From assembly GCF_002215035.1 (NCBI RefSeq), contig NZ_NKFP01000004.1:187726-251725 (forward strand): DNA of 64,000 nt, in the 5' to 3' direction. A model generated the notes under the pieces. It had not been told where the DNA came from. It was given only the letters and a program-made list of their open reading frames with translations, and ran no database searches. Position 1 is the first letter of the stretch; each line of letters begins with the position of its first letter. This document shows positions 1 through 8,308 of this stretch, piece after piece. The DNA comes from Leptolyngbya ohadii IS1. GTDB lineage: Bacteria; Cyanobacteriota; Cyanobacteriia; Elainellales; Elainellaceae. The translations under genes were made by a program, and so were the position numbers.

Positions 1-5
1 GCTAT

Positions 6-368
6 TTACTTGATTGCCAGGTGATTGTCTGCGTCTTCGTCGGAGTAGCGGGGCATGCCGAGACTAAAGTTCTTCACGCGGCTATTCAGGTTGTAGGACA
101 CTTTGCCCGCCATGAGCAGCGATCGAATAAAGTGTTCCAGATCTGACCCAATGCGGCGCAGGTTGTAGTTGGTTAAATCCTGACCTTCGTATGCCGCCAC
201 GAGGCTTTCAAACCGCTGATACACCTCCTGGAGGGCAGCATCGTTCCATTCCAGTTCGTTATCAGGATCGATGTCCAGGGTCAGCTTGTCTTCCGACTCA
301 ACTAATCCGTCATTCTCAACTTCTGCCGTAAAAATACGGACATGGCGGGTTGTACACTTGAGCAGCAT
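6..368 (-). CDS. ndhM: NAD(P)H-quinone oxidoreductase subunit M
   Basis: NdhM is a small peripheral subunit of the cyanobacterial/chloroplast NDH-1 complex, on the cytoplasmic (stromal) side of the thylakoid membrane, supporting cyclic electron flow and respiration. The 120-residue product has the family hallmarks: an N-terminal strand starting [18 protein letters not shown], the DIDPDNE segment near residue 32, and the conserved [17 protein letters not shown] helix near residues 69-85 followed by SYNLNSRV. The length matches the family (about 115-125). There are no membrane segments, as expected. It starts at an ATG and ends at a TAA six bases from the window edge, so it is complete. No ndh neighbour is visible here, which is usual because ndhM stands alone in many cyanobacteria. 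The identification rests on recognition of family sequence. Confidence 0.95.
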   Translation of the reverse strand: MLLKCTTRHVRIFTAEVENDGLVESEDKLTLDIDPDNELEWNDAALQEVYQRFESLVAAYEGQDLTNYNLRRIGSDLEHFIRSLLMAGKVSYNLNSRVKNFSLGMPRYSDEDADNHLAIK

Positions 369-1004
369 AAAACGCAGTCCACAGGAATTATTATCGCTAT
401 CGTTATCTTACAGGCTTGCCGGAACGATCGCCGAACGGTCTGCCCTGGTTTGGTGCGATCGGAGATAAAAATCCGCTCAAGACCTGCTGAAAGCCTGCTG
501 GCAAGGGATTGTAAGGCGATCGGTTCAATGTTCAGGATTGCTGATGAGTTCAATTAACTGCTGCAAATCTTCTGTCAGTTGAAGCGTCTGAGATGTAGCG
601 GTGGCGATGGAAATTGGCAGATTCCTTGAGGTGAGAGATTCGCCTTGCCGGACTGTATTAGCTGCCTCATCTTAAGTAAATGCCTCATTTATTTACTTTA
701 GAATCATCGACTTTAGCAGCATCGGAGGAGCGAGCAAATCAAGGGTGCCCAAAATTTTGATGAATCAGCCAAACCATTGTACTCAGGGAAAACTGAGGAT
801 GGAACCGATCGCATTCCAATTTCAATTTCTCTTCAAGAAAAACTGTGGAATTAGTCAAGTGTTGATTGCATATCATCAAATCCGCAGCGTTTGTCCTGCA
901 TAAAAACTAGAATAGGCAAGGCAACCCGTAGCAATGACAGCCCGAAGAACTCCATTCAGAGGTTGAGCTTGAGATTTTCAGATGGCTTGTCAGGCTACAG
1001 GACA
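369..1004. other. Intergenic region between ndhM and a DUF4230 gene
   Basis: About 635 bases lie between the divergent genes and must carry both promoters. An 8-bp inverted repeat (AAGTAAAT at 674-681 and ATTTACTT at 691-698, 9-base loop) lies near the middle. A 48-codon minus-strand reading frame without a normal start codon (525-671) has a protein-like sequence (contains SQTLQLTEDLQQLIELI) and may be a gene remnant. Apart from these I see no gene. Confidence 0.4.
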
Positions 1005-1943
1005 ATGAAACCTACCGAGGGTGTGATGGAGCGCGACGAGTCGCAACAGAAGTCCTGGGTTGATCTTCCGGCTCGCATGCCGACTCAACCGCAGCCGTTA
1101 TCCCAGCCGATCGCTCAAACAATTTCCCCGCCAAAGACCAAACCGCAGAAGGGCAATTACTGGCAGCGGCAGAAACGCTCATCTCTTTGGGGCGCGGCGA
1201 AGCCGTCGGGCAACTGGATGGATCTGCTGAAGAATTTGTCCTTTCTGACCGCAAGCAGTCTCAGCCTGGTAACGGTGCTGGTCGTGCTGGGCATGGTGCG
1301 ATCGGGGACAGATTCTCTGGGAAAAATATTTGGCGTGGTAACTGCGCCTCAGCCTGCTCCCAAGGTAGACGTGCGATCGGCGGTGGTACAGCAGGTGCGG
1401 GGCGTAAGTGAGTTGACAACTGCCGTATTCGCGATGCAAACCGTTGTGCCGACCAGCCGGGAAAGAACTGTGGGTGGCTTTGTGGTGGGCAAAACGACGC
1501 TGCTCTACATTGGCTATGGCGAAGTGCGTGCCGGACTGGATCTGTCTTCCCTGACTCCCGATGCGGTGCAACCCCAGGGCGATACGCTGCTAATCCGTCT
1601 GCCGCCGCCCCGAATTCTAGACAGCAAGCTGGATGTCAACCGATCGCAGGTGTATGACTACGATCGTGGATTTATGGGTATGGGACCGGATGCGGCTCCG
1701 GAACTGCAAGAATTAGCGCAGCGCAAAACCCTGGAAAGCCTGGTGCAATCTGCCTGCAACGAAGGACTGCTGCAAACCGCAAACGATCGTGCCCGTCTTG
1801 CTGTGGGTCAGTTGCTCTCGACATCGGGATATCGTCAGGTGACGATCGAAACCCAACCGCCTGCTAGTGATGCCTGTCCGCCGCCCGTGGCTGTGCCTGA
1901 AGGGGAATCTCTGCCTCCGGTTCCGGCTGTGCCTTCGCCTTAA
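1005..1943 (+). CDS. DUF4230 domain membrane-anchored protein
   Basis: Function is unknown; DUF4230 proteins are membrane-anchored and widespread. From the ATG at 1005 the product has 312 residues: a charged, proline-rich cytoplasmic N-terminus, one hydrophobic segment at about residues 77-97 (FLTASSLSLVTVLVVLGM), and then the DUF4230 domain. The domain has the typical RSAVVQQVRGVSELTTAVF start, the middle strand KTTLLYIGYGEVRAGLDLS, and LLIRLPPPRILDSKLD. The tail is proline-rich. The reading frame is open back to a TTG at 891, but the first plausible starts are the ATGs at 1005 and 1026; the latter has a GAGG element five bases upstream and is an equally good choice (305 residues). It is separated by 112 bases from ylqF on the same strand. 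Confidence 0.8.
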   Translation: MKPTEGVMERDESQQKSWVDLPARMPTQPQPLSQPIAQTISPPKTKPQKGNYWQRQKRSSLWGAAKPSGNWMDLLKNLSFLTASSLSLVTVLVVLGMVRSGTDSLGKIFGVVTAPQPAPKVDVRSAVVQQVRGVSELTTAVFAMQTVVPTSRERTVGGFVVGKTTLLYIGYGEVRAGLDLSSLTPDAVQPQGDTLLIRLPPPRILDSKLDVNRSQVYDYDRGFMGMGPDAAPELQELAQRKTLESLVQSACNEGLLQTANDRARLAVGQLLSTSGYRQVTIETQPPASDACPPPVAVPEGESLPPVPAVPSP

Positions 1944-2055
1944 AGATCTAGGATTAAATGCTCTGCAATAGGGGGAGAGATCCTGATTGGGCAAGGAAGA
2001 GGGGGCGATCGTCACGCGCCTGTCACAATGGAAGAAGTAGGCAAGAGAACGAACA

Positions 2056-2925
2056 ATGACTTCACCGCCGATTCAATGGTATCCGGGGCACATCGCCAAA
2101 GCCGAGAGGGCACTGCAAGAGCAGCTTAAAAAGGTAGATGTGGTGCTGGAAGTGCGCGATGCCCGCATTCCCCTCGCAACCCGCCACCCGGATGTGGCGC
2201 AATGGATTAGCGGTAAGGAAAGGGTGCTGATTCTCAATCGGGTAGACATGATCCCGCAGAGCGTCCAGCAGGACTGGAACAAATGGTTTCGATCGCAAAA
2301 CGAAGTGCCCTATTTCACCAATGCCCATCAGGGACAGGGAATTTCTGGTGTGGCGCAGGCAGCTCGGCAGGTGGGCGCAAAGATTAACCAGCGCAGAAGC
2401 GATCGCGGTATGTTGCCCCGTCCCGTAAGAGCCGTTGTGATTGGCTTCCCGAATGTGGGTAAGTCTGCTCTGATTAACCGTTTGCTGAAGAAGCGCGTGG
2501 TGGAAAGTGCCCGTCGTGCAGGCGTCACCCGGCAGCTTAAATGGGTGCGGATTTCCGACGAACTGGACTTACTGGATGCCCCCGGTGTTCTACCGTCTCG
2601 CCTCAGCGATCAGGAAGCGGCGCTCAAGCTTGCCTTTTGTGATGACATCGGACAAGCAGCCTACGACAATCAGCGGGTCGCGGCGGCACTCGTCGATCGC
2701 ATTAAAGCGGTCTATCACCTGTCTCCCAACCTATTTGAGCAGGAGCCGTTAAGCGATCGCTATCCACTGGAACTGGAACCGCGCACCGGGGAAGGTTTTG
2801 TGGCAGATCTGGCAGATATTCGCTACCAGGGCGACAAGGAACGATCTGCGAATCAGATTCTCAACGATTTCCGGAAGGGCATTCTGGGAGCAATCCCGCT
2901 GGAGCTACCGCCTGCAATTGAGTAG
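2056..2925 (+). CDS. ylqF: Ribosome biogenesis GTPase YlqF (RbgA family)
   Basis: This is a circularly permuted GTPase needed for late assembly of the 50S subunit, acting in the cytosol. The motif order is permuted as expected: the G4-like NRVD comes first (residues 61-64), then the P-loop GFPNVGKS (130-137), then DAPGV (174-178). The N-terminal IQWYPGHIAKAERAL is characteristic of the family. The length of 289 is normal. A C-terminal helical domain (about 200-289) corresponds to the RNA-binding part. The ATG start lies after a purine-rich AAGAGAACGAACA stretch. No operon partner is evident; the next gene is convergent. Confidence 0.95.
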   Translation: MTSPPIQWYPGHIAKAERALQEQLKKVDVVLEVRDARIPLATRHPDVAQWISGKERVLILNRVDMIPQSVQQDWNKWFRSQNEVPYFTNAHQGQGISGVAQAARQVGAKINQRRSDRGMLPRPVRAVVIGFPNVGKSALINRLLKKRVVESARRAGVTRQLKWVRISDELDLLDAPGVLPSRLSDQEAALKLAFCDDIGQAAYDNQRVAAALVDRIKAVYHLSPNLFEQEPLSDRYPLELEPRTGEGFVADLADIRYQGDKERSANQILNDFRKGILGAIPLELPPAIE

Positions 2926-2944
2926 GAGTGAGGTAGCTCCAAAT

Positions 2945-2973
2945 GGGCAGGCAGGATGCTCACCCCACAAGAA
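2945..2973. repeat. Dispersed GGCAxGATGCCCACCCCACAA-type repeat
   Basis: This intergenic copy (GGGCAGGCAGGATGCTCACC core) resembles 15049-15074 and, inverted, 19577-19604. The shared core contains the small palindrome GGCAxxATGCC followed by ACCCCACAA. It lies just after the ylqF stop codon. It is probably a member of a genome-wide short interspersed repeat family. Confidence 0.5.
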
Positions 2974-2994
2974 GTTCCACCCAATAAGAGACAG

Positions 2995-3219
2995 TTACTG
3001 ATTGGGGTTGACTCCATCTTCGGGAAAGACCCACTTGGGCGCAGATTCCGTCATGCGGCGACGCAGGGATTCTTCGGCAATCTCCAGCATTTTGTCGAGG
3101 GAGGTGTCCTGAATGAACTTGGATGCCTTCTCCCGGTGTTCCCGGTTAGGACACTGCTCGTCGCCCAAAACACAGCCGTTTACACAGGCTTCAGCGCAGT
3201 TAATTTGAGTCGGATTCAT
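2995..3219 (-). CDS. Small cysteine-containing protein of unknown function
   Basis: I do not recognise a named family. The product is about 74 residues from the second of two adjacent ATGs (3219; the other is at 3222), with an AGAGGAGA ribosome-binding site just upstream; the open frame reaches back to 3267. It has four cysteines in the N-terminal half in the pattern CAEACVNGCVLGDEQC, which looks like a metal-binding or disulphide knuckle, then a charged helix and a C-terminal APKWVFPEDG segment. There is no signal peptide or membrane helix. It looks like a conserved small cyanobacterial cytosolic protein. A metal or Fe-S role is inference from the cysteine spacing only. Confidence 0.65.
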   Translation of the reverse strand: MNPTQINCAEACVNGCVLGDEQCPNREHREKASKFIQDTSLDKMLEIAEESLRRRMTESAPKWVFPEDGVNPNQ

Positions 3220-3318
3220 CATTGTTCTCCTCTTAAATTCGCCCAATCTTCGCCCGAATGCGTCCAATGCGCTACGGCGGCGGCAGTTCTTTCGCGATCC
3301 TACAGACCTTTTTTCACT

Positions 3319-4071
3319 CTATATCATGCCTGCTGCTATCTTGAACTCTGCCAACCCCAGGTAGCGAACCCCCTGCGGGGTAATGTCAAATCGACAGGGC
3401 AATACCTCCACACCGCGATCGATCGCCTGACGTAAAAGCTGACCATAGACCGGATCAGCCGTATCGCCCGGAGCAAACTCGGTGCAGTCGCCGCGATTGA
3501 TGAAATACAGCATCACTGCTCTAGCCTGTGGCGTGAGAGCCATCAGTTCCTGAAGGTGTTTTTGCCCTCGCGTGGTCACGGTATCAGGAAATAAAGCCAG
3601 CGTTCCTCGTGCCCAGGTTGTATTTTTGACCTCGATAAAAATCGGTCTCTCGGTATTTTCAGCCTGATTTTTAGCAGTTAGGAGGAAGTCAATTCGGCTC
3701 TTTTTGTCCTGCCCATAGGGAACTTCTCTCTGAATTTGTTGATAGTCACCGAGTTCCGGCAGTACCTTCGCCAGCAGCAGCGACTCTACAACGCGATTAG
3801 GCAATGCCGTATTCGTTCCCGCCCAGACCCCGTTTTCGACTTCTATTAGCTCCCACGTGTAGGGCAGTTTGCGCGTCGGATTATCGCTCACCGAAACCAT
3901 TACCCGATTTCCCGGTACATAAACCCCCGTCATCGGTCCCGTGTTGGGGCAGTGGGCGACGATCGTTTCTCCCGTATCTAGCTCAATATCGGCAAAAAAC
4001 CGTTTGTAGCGTTTGATCAGCGTACCGGAGAGCAGGGGCGGAAAGGGGTAAATCCAGTCGGAGGGTGGCAT
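3319..4071 (-). CDS. sfsA: DNA/RNA nuclease SfsA family protein
   Basis: The SfsA family was named for sugar-fermentation stimulation and is related to PD-(D/E)xK nucleases with an N-terminal OB-like fold. The 250-residue product has the N-terminal YPFPPLLSGTLIKRYKRFFAD signature, the HCPNTGPMTGVYVPGN strand, and the nuclease core RIDFLLT followed by PIFIEVKNTTW (D, then ExK). The C-terminal GVEVLPCRFDITPQGV is also typical. The ATG at 4071 is preferred; the frame extends to a TTG at 4092 with no support. It is divergent from the Uma2 gene, with about 140 bases between the starts. The physiological role in cyanobacteria is not established. Confidence 0.92.
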   Translation of the reverse strand: MPPSDWIYPFPPLLSGTLIKRYKRFFADIELDTGETIVAHCPNTGPMTGVYVPGNRVMVSVSDNPTRKLPYTWELIEVENGVWAGTNTALPNRVVESLLLAKVLPELGDYQQIQREVPYGQDKKSRIDFLLTAKNQAENTERPIFIEVKNTTWARGTLALFPDTVTTRGQKHLQELMALTPQARAVMLYFINRGDCTEFAPGDTADPVYGQLLRQAIDRGVEVLPCRFDITPQGVRYLGLAEFKIAAGMI

Positions 4072-4213
4072 AGGAGGAATAACTAGGAGCAACAGACAGG
4101 TGAGAACCGGATCTGATTATCCCTGCTTTCGTCCTTTCTTCGATCGTCAACAGCAACCTATTAAGATAAAGAGAAGTCAGGCAGTCCAGCGAACGGGAGG
4201 AGGACGATCGCCT

Positions 4214-4777
4214 ATGGTACGGGCACTATCCCAGGAATTGACGCTGGAAGAGTTTTTGCAGCTTCCAGAAACGAAGCCCACCAGCGAGTATATCGACGGT
4301 CAGATTATCCAGAAACCAACGCCTCAGGGGAAGCACAGTTCAATTCAGGGGGAGTTGGTTCCTGCGATTAATGCAGTCGTGAAAGCGGCGCGAGTGGGTC
4401 GGGCATTTCCAGAGTTGCGGTGTACCTTTGGCAATCGGTCGATTGTTCCTGGTATTACGGTGTTCAGAACCGAGCGAATTCCGCGTGATACAGATGGAGC
4501 CGTTGCGCATGTGTTTTCGATCGCGCCCGATTGGACGATTGAGATTCTGTCGCCCGACCAGAGCCAAACGAAAGTAACTAAAAACATTCTGTATTGCCTC
4601 AATTACGGAACTCAGATGGGGTGGCTCATCGATCCAGACGAACAAACTGTCCTGGTTTATTTGCTCCAGCAACAGCCGCAAGCTTTTGATCTGCCGGACG
4701 AGCTGCTTCCCGTTCCCGATTTTGCGGCAAACCTGAAATTAACTGTGGGCAATCTGTTTGCGTGGCTCTGGGAGTAA
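4214..4777 (+). CDS. Uma2 family endonuclease-like protein
   Basis: Uma2 (DUF820) proteins have a restriction-endonuclease fold and are greatly expanded in cyanobacteria; their biological role is mostly unknown. The 187-residue product has the usual start TLEEFLQLPETKPTSEYIDGQI, and the PD-(D/E)xK-like core PDWTIEILSPDQS followed by TKNILYCLNYGTQMGWLIDPDEQTV in which two consecutive strands hold the acidic and lysine residues. The ATG at 4214 is preceded by GGGAGGAGGAC, a strong ribosome-binding site, so the upstream extension to 4100 was not used. The 3' end overlaps the next gene by up to 16 bases, suggesting translational coupling. Confidence 0.88.
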   Translation: MVRALSQELTLEEFLQLPETKPTSEYIDGQIIQKPTPQGKHSSIQGELVPAINAVVKAARVGRAFPELRCTFGNRSIVPGITVFRTERIPRDTDGAVAHVFSIAPDWTIEILSPDQSQTKVTKNILYCLNYGTQMGWLIDPDEQTVLVYLLQQQPQAFDLPDELLPVPDFAANLKLTVGNLFAWLWE

Positions 4778-5403
4778 CCGTGACCGAAACTAATTCTTTA
4801 GAATCTTCTTCAATCCTGGCTCCGTGGCGGGCTGCCCTCACAGGTTCACTCCATCGGAATCGATCGCTGGTTTACTCCCGCTATGCCCAGCTTGCTACCG
4901 TCCGATCGTCTCATGAAGATGGGCGGTGTCTTCCGGCAAATCGAACCGTTGTGTTTCGTGGGTTTCTGGATGACGGCAATCAGCTGAAGTTTATTACGGA
5001 CGATCGCAGCGAAAAGGTTGCCCAGATTGAACAGCAGCCTTGGGGGGAACTCTGCTGGTATTTCCCCAAAACGCGGGAGCAGTTTCGCCTGCTGGGAACG
5101 CTGACGATCGTGCGGGAGGATTGCGGCAATTGCACCCTGGAGCAGACACGGCAGACCCAGTGGCAGGAATTATCAGATGCGGCAAGGGTTCAGTTTGCTT
5201 GGGCAGCTTCAGGACAGCTAAGAACTGCGGAGAGCGACTTTAATCCAATACCGCCCGATGCAGTTGCTCCACCCCCCAATTTCTGTTTGCTGCTGCTCGA
5301 TCCGGTGCAGGTGGATCACTTGCTGCTGCGGGGAAACCCTCAGAATCGATTTATCTACCAGAAAGTCGATCAACTGTGGAAAAAGGAAGAGGTAAATCCC
5401 TAA
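4762..5403 (+). CDS. FMN-dependent PPOX-type flavoprotein (pyridoxamine-phosphate-oxidase fold, Npun_F5749-like)
   Basis: The split-barrel flavoprotein family related to pyridoxamine 5'-phosphate oxidase is indicated by LAPWRAALTGSLHRNRSLVYSRYAQLATV near the start, the strand TVVFRGFLDDGNQLKFITDDRSEK (FMN phosphate-binding region), and WGELCWYFPKTREQFRLLG (dimer barrel strand). The C-terminal segment FCLLLLDPVQVDHLLLRGNPQNRF matches the C-terminal part of the cyanobacterial subgroup. The length of 213 is typical. The start is GTG: either 4762 or 4780; both are within or next to the end of the Uma2 gene, so the two are probably co-translated. The substrate is unknown. Confidence 0.82.
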   Translation: MALGVTVTETNSLESSSILAPWRAALTGSLHRNRSLVYSRYAQLATVRSSHEDGRCLPANRTVVFRGFLDDGNQLKFITDDRSEKVAQIEQQPWGELCWYFPKTREQFRLLGTLTIVREDCGNCTLEQTRQTQWQELSDAARVQFAWAASGQLRTAESDFNPIPPDAVAPPPNFCLLLLDPVQVDHLLLRGNPQNRFIYQKVDQLWKKEEVNP

Positions 5404-5442
5404 TTGCAGCAGTAGAAAACAGAAAATTACGCGTGTTGCGTT

Positions 5443-6168
5443 CTATCCCTTTTTTGTACCGGGTTGGTCAGCAATGATGAAGAGGAAAGTGGTCACTGCA
5501 CTCACAACGATCATTTCCCCACCATCCTCTAGCAGCCCAAAGAATTGACTAAAATTCGAGCCTGCCAAAATATACAAAAAGTCAATAACAACTCCGCAGA
5601 CCGCGAGGGCAAGCAGCAGCAGCACTAACCCTTTGGAGATTGCTCTGAAGGTACGATCGCCCAGATAGTAGGCAATACCAATACACAATAGAAAAAATAG
5701 ACCCGCTGAAGCCGACACCAGCAATTCTCCAAAATCCCTTGCGCGGAGTCCAAACCAGGGAACAAACTCCAGAGCATCGCTCAGGCGCAATCCTAATTTT
5801 TCGTGAACTTCAGCATAGTCATCCGTTAGCAAGTAAAGAAATAGAAGCATCCAGCTTGAGTAAAGCAGCGATCGCTTTTTGACTGCAATTAAGCCCAGCA
5901 GCAGGATACACCAGAGAAATTTCATGTATTGAAAAAACTCTGCGTATCCTCTATCTACTTCAATGAAATAGGGATTTGAATAAAATTCAGGATACAGGTC
6001 ATCCCAGTAGCCAGACGAAGCAATCAGGTTTAGGACAAAGAAGCAAATATCTGTGAACACAAGAAGAAAAAATAGCCTGCTTGCCCAGCTTTTTACAGCT
6101 CCATGAGTCCACTTACCGATGCTAATTCTCACTGTAATATCCCTATTGATTTCACAATCCGCCGCCAT
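5443..6168 (-). CDS. Six-helix integral membrane protein of unknown function
   Basis: I do not recognise a named family. The 241-residue product has about six hydrophobic segments (roughly residues 30-52, 83-98, 103-115, 150-170, 180-205, 218-236). Between helices lie conserved-looking polar motifs: LLTDDYAEVHEKLGLRLSDA (about 113-132) and FGLLEDGGEMI (about 208-218). These clustered Asp/Glu/His residues next to membrane segments suggest a metal- or proton-binding site, but that is inference. The ATG at 6168 has no clear ribosome-binding site. It is convergent with the flavoprotein gene (39 bases apart) and has a long upstream non-coding region. Confidence 0.65.
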   Translation of the reverse strand: MAADCEINRDITVRISIGKWTHGAVKSWASRLFFLLVFTDICFFVLNLIASSGYWDDLYPEFYSNPYFIEVDRGYAEFFQYMKFLWCILLLGLIAVKKRSLLYSSWMLLFLYLLTDDYAEVHEKLGLRLSDALEFVPWFGLRARDFGELLVSASAGLFFLLCIGIAYYLGDRTFRAISKGLVLLLLALAVCGVVIDFLYILAGSNFSQFFGLLEDGGEMIVVSAVTTFLFIIADQPGTKKG

Positions 6169-6888
6169 GCAAAACTACAAAGAATCGAAAAGCAGAAGGC
6201 TATGCTCTACCGAATGCAAGAGCTAGCTTTTCGGAAACTTCGCTGTTTTTAAGCAATATTTGTCGTACTGGATTCAGCCGTACCTGGAAGCAATTTCTAA
6301 TCTACTTGTAAGTAGGTGGTTGTAATTATTTGTGAGATAGAGGGGGTCTGGGGCTTCGCCCCAGGATGGGGGCTGTGCCACCACCACCACCAAATCCATC
6401 CGTTGTTTAATTGCGCCCAGCTACTTACGTCTTGCGAGTACATTTCTTCGCTGTACTCAAGGGAAAGGCATTGCAGGAAATTACTTTAGTTGATTAACGA
6501 CTGGTTAAGAACAGCATTCTGCCAACTTTACCGAAGCTTAACGTATTCTTAATAAAACTATCAATATGCTCGATCGACGTGATTATGTGTAGTCAGAAAT
6601 ACAGTCCTCTCTTGTTAGAAGAAGTTCAAGAAAGCAGCACAAAAAGAATTGACTTTTTCTGCATCTATCTACAGTTAGGCATTTGGAATATAGATTAATT
6701 TAGACATTTTTAGTCGGATGAGCTAGAGCAGCATATTCGTTTTGAATCATGCTCGATCGAAGTACCGATCGCCCTATTTGCCCGCTGCTGTAGTAAAAAG
6801 AAATCCCCCATTGCTGGAGGACTTCAACATGAATGCTCTTTAACTTGCAGCATCCCTAATTTTCAGTAGCTTGAATTTGGAATATCTA
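6169..6888. other. Long intergenic region between a membrane-protein gene and cysE
   Basis: About 720 AT-rich bases without a supportable gene. It holds one inverted-repeat element (6308-6428, listed separately), a small hairpin AAAAAG/CTTTTT around 6640-6657, and start codons that open frames of fewer than 20 codons only. The 5' region of the membrane-protein gene must be in its left part. Confidence 0.4.
6308..6428. repeat. MITE-like inverted-repeat element
   Basis: The ends are imperfect inverted repeats: GTAAGTAGGTGG at 6308-6319 with its continuation TTGTAATTA, against TAATTGCGCCCAGCTACTTAC ending at 6428; the two agree in the pattern TAATT-N4-CCA-N-CTACTTAC. The inside carries a strong hairpin, CTGGGGC-TTC-GCCCCAG (6348-6364), and a run of CCA triplets. 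There is no coding capacity in the 121 bases. The arrangement fits a non-autonomous miniature transposable element or a folded interspersed repeat. No target duplication is obvious. Confidence 0.45.
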
Positions 6889-7665
6889 CTAAATTCCAGA
6901 ACCGTCGAGGAACTGCTCAATAATTCGATCGTTCAGGCGGCAGCTTGCTGTTACAGGAACGCGAGTTGAATCTTCTGCTTCCTCCACTTCCATCACATCT
7001 TCAATCACAGAAGGTTGCGTTGACGGCTGTAGCGCCTGTACTTGCTGTTCTAATGCTTCAATGCGATCGAGCAATGCCCGGATAACCTGTGCTTCGGAGT
7101 CGGGCAACTGACCGTGATCCAGCGGACCCACCCGTTCCCCTGCCCGATAGACAATTCTGCCCGGAATGCCGACCACGGTGCAGTCAGAGGGTACATTTCG
7201 CAGCACGACCGAGCCTGCCCCAATGCGGGCATTATTGCCAATTTCGATATTGCCCAGCACCTTCGCCCCAGCACCAACGACCACATTTTCGCCCAGAGTC
7301 GGGTGGCGTTTGCCGCTTTCCTTCCCCGTTCCGCCCAGCGTGACACCCTGATAAATCAGCGCATAGTCTCCAACGATCGCCGTTTCGCCAATCACCACAC
7401 CCATACCGTGATCGATAAACACGCCCTTACCAATCTGTGCGCCGGGGTGGATTTCAATTCCGGTCAGGAAGCGGGCAATGTGGGAAATCAGGCGAGGAAT
7501 GAAGGGAAGTTTTAGCCGATACAGCCGATGGGCAAATCGATGCAGCAGCAGCGCCTGAAGACCGGGATAGCAAAACAGCACCTCCAGCCAGTTGCGCGCC
7601 GCAGGGTCACGATCGAAAATAATGCGAAAATCAGCCGTGAGCGAAGTAATCACAGGACTCAGCAC
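6889..7665 (-). CDS. cysE: Serine O-acetyltransferase
   Basis: CysE transfers acetyl from acetyl-CoA to L-serine, giving O-acetylserine for cysteine synthesis. The 258-residue product has the N-terminal helical domain with [23 protein letters not shown], then a left-handed beta-helix of hexapeptide repeats including the active-site segment [20 protein letters not shown] (His and Asp) and [17 protein letters not shown], and ends the helix with [10 protein letters not shown] non-conserved tail (about 190-258) is longer than in enteric enzymes. The start is taken as GTG at 7665; GTG at 7653 is possible. No sulphur-metabolism gene is adjacent, although metY-metX lie 8 kb away. Confidence 0.95.
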   Translation of the reverse strand: MLSPVITSLTADFRIIFDRDPAARNWLEVLFCYPGLQALLLHRFAHRLYRLKLPFIPRLISHIARFLTGIEIHPGAQIGKGVFIDHGMGVVIGETAIVGDYALIYQGVTLGGTGKESGKRHPTLGENVVVGAGAKVLGNIEIGNNARIGAGSVVLRNVPSDCTVVGIPGRIVYRAGERVGPLDHGQLPDSEAQVIRALLDRIEALEQQVQALQPSTQPSVIEDVMEVEEAEDSTRVPVTASCRLNDRIIEQFLDGSGI

Positions 7666-7785
7666 AAGCAGCTACCCCGGTTCCAAAAAATCTTTCAAGT
7701 TTAAAGGCTAATACATTTCGAGGGCGGTTGGATAAGGAGCGGGTTATGAACAGATGAAATTTGCCGACTACCCATCCGATTCCCG

Positions 7786-8217
7786 TTACACAGACGATCG
7801 ATCGTTTAACGCAGCTCGAAGGCTCTGAAGCTCGCTGAGAATAGCCCGCAGAAGGTCATGGGTAACGGTTTCACTAGGCTGCTGAACCTCGATTGTCACC
7901 TGTTTGATCCCCAGGACATCTTGAGCAAAGCGAGCAACCTCATTCGGGTGAAACAGCAGGGGATCGTCTTTGTTAACCCGCAGTTCGGGATTGAGTTTCC
8001 GGGGATCATAGGATGGATTCAGGTCAGACGGATTGGTATTGGCGTAGCGATAGACCGATGCCCGCGATCGATTCAGTGCCTTTTGAACAGCTTCAACCGT
8101 CATTAGCCCCTGAGCCGCCGCCTGAGCGTTGAGCTGGCTATTAATCTGGCTATTAACCTGCCCATTGGCGTAGCTATCGAGATGTGCGTTTAGCTGGGAA
8201 TTCAACAAATCATCCAT
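7786..8217 (-). CDS. Hypothetical protein with Asn/Gln repeat and helix-turn-helix-like region
   Basis: No named family recognised. The 143-residue product opens with a repetitive segment (LNSQLNAHLDSYANGQVN, then SQINSQLNAQ; residues 5-33) and continues with LMTVEAVQKALNRSRASVYRYANT (38-61), which reads like a helix-turn-helix with a recognition helix. The middle (residues 62-93) is rich in Asn, Pro and Asp and ends in FHPNEVARFAQDVLG; the end is amphipathic (LLRAILSELQSLRAAL), suggesting dimerisation. The ATG at 8217 is clear. DNA binding is inferred from the helix pattern alone. It precedes the Slr1339-type gene's 3' end by 91 bases on the same strand. Confidence 0.6.
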   Translation of the reverse strand: MDDLLNSQLNAHLDSYANGQVNSQINSQLNAQAAAQGLMTVEAVQKALNRSRASVYRYANTNPSDLNPSYDPRKLNPELRVNKDDPLLFHPNEVARFAQDVLGIKQVTIEVQQPSETVTHDLLRAILSELQSLRAALNDRSSV

Positions 8218-8308
8218 GAAATCACCCTAGGAGAGCCGTTCTTACACTGCGAATCACCTGTCCTAGTGTAAGACAAAAGAATCCATCTGCGGCAGTTCGC
8301 CCAACTTG

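Noticed and set aside
302-557. Overlapping short reading frames on both strands next to ndhM
   Set aside because: They overlap the ndhM 5' end and each other, with no ribosome-binding site and no recognisable protein features.
891-1004. N-terminal extension of the DUF4230 protein from TTG at 891
   Set aside because: No ribosome-binding site, and the extension has no DUF4230-like sequence; ATGs at 1005 and 1026 are better.
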